Origin: Phyllobacterium sp. 628
GTDB lineage: Bacteria; Pseudomonadota; Alphaproteobacteria; Rhizobiales; Rhizobiaceae
Assembly: GCF_014189505.1 (NCBI RefSeq)
Contig: NZ_CP050301.1
Location: 7,501 to 71,500, forward strand
Reading direction: 5' to 3'
Length of the DNA stretch: 64,000 nt
The translations under genes were made by a program, and so were the position numbers. The notes below the pieces were generated by a model. The model saw only the letters and a program-made list of their open reading frames with translations, searched no databases and was not told the DNA's origin. How positions within the stretch are numbered: position 1 is the stretch's first letter; each line of letters begins with the position of its first letter. Below are positions 63,976-64,000 of this stretch, one piece after another.

Positions 63976-64000
63976 ATGACGTCAAGCACTCCCGCCAAAA
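63976..64000 (+). CDS. Possible start of a further gene, cut by the window edge
   Basis: An ATG at 63976 opens a frame reading MTSSTPAK to the last base, divergent from the ChaC-like gene. Similar Ser/Pro-rich starts begin DUF2125 proteins that follow this locus in related bacteria, but 25 bases are not enough to identify it. Confidence 0.25.

Overview
The window looks like chromosomal core sequence of an alphaproteobacterium of the order Hyphomicrobiales (Rhizobiales), closest in character to the Brucella/Ochrobactrum/Phyllobacterium group. The evidence is a porin whose N-terminus is of the Brucella Omp2b type, a DUF4167 protein, a TIGR02302/DUF4175 protein, a PTS-Ntr enzyme I (PtsP), an ExoD protein, and the order argH-lptM-lysA-TIGR02302 followed by ftsE-ftsX-ydcF-plsC. 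The genus cannot be fixed from the sequence alone.

Layout. 1-6.7 kb: envelope and stress genes (a 5'-truncated M23 peptidase, an L,D-transpeptidase, clpB behind a sigma-32-like promoter, a DUF4167 protein). 6.9-12.6 kb: prfA-prmC translation termination pair, ptsP and lysC, all on the minus strand. 12.7-13.4 kb: a parDE-type toxin-antitoxin pair between lysC and ubiG. 13.5-18.9 kb: ubiG, a drug/metabolite transporter, the comF-grxC-nitrilase-DUF1178 run and a divergent methyltransferase broken by two one-base deletions. 19-25.4 kb: ppiC-argJ-GNAT-mutT on the minus strand, divergent from secA. 25.5-28.3 kb: a flippase overlapping a CelD-type acyltransferase, a small surface-polysaccharide module. 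28.3-30.7 kb: an orphan BrnA-like protein next to a class III nucleotide cyclase, and an alpha/beta hydrolase. 31-34.1 kb: the Omp2-type porin with a long AT-rich leader, a broken O-acyltransferase gene in AT-rich DNA, and tRNA-Leu(CAA).

34.4-40.8 kb: DedA/YqaA-type membrane protein, dsbB, an HNH endonuclease, alkA-type glycosylase, gluQ, an EamA transporter, a BrkB-type protein and an SDR oxidoreductase. 40.8-45.2 kb: a metabolic run (small membrane protein, PduO-type cobalamin adenosyltransferase, rhomboid protease, etfB, etfA, 3-hydroxybutyryl-CoA dehydrogenase). 45.4-47.6 kb: terC, exoD and a DUF188 gene. 47.7-49.6 kb: an S15/CocE-type lipoprotein that looks atypical for the neighbourhood. 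50-55.9 kb: DEAD-box helicase, tlpA, argH, lptM and lysA (with a one-base insertion in a T run). 56-64 kb: TIGR02302 protein, hpt, ftsE-ftsX, ydcF, plsC and a ChaC-type cyclotransferase.

Non-coding structure is the least expected part. Two copies of one palindromic element (about 141 and 148 bp) lie about 25 kb apart in opposite orientation. Within each copy the two distant arms match each other, including loop bases that differ between the copies. A second, unrelated long inverted repeat lies after the DEAD helicase gene. Three genes carry frameshifts, mostly at homopolymers; for lysA and the methyltransferase a sequencing or assembly error is as likely as real decay. I found no prophage, insertion sequence, CRISPR array or clear defence locus.
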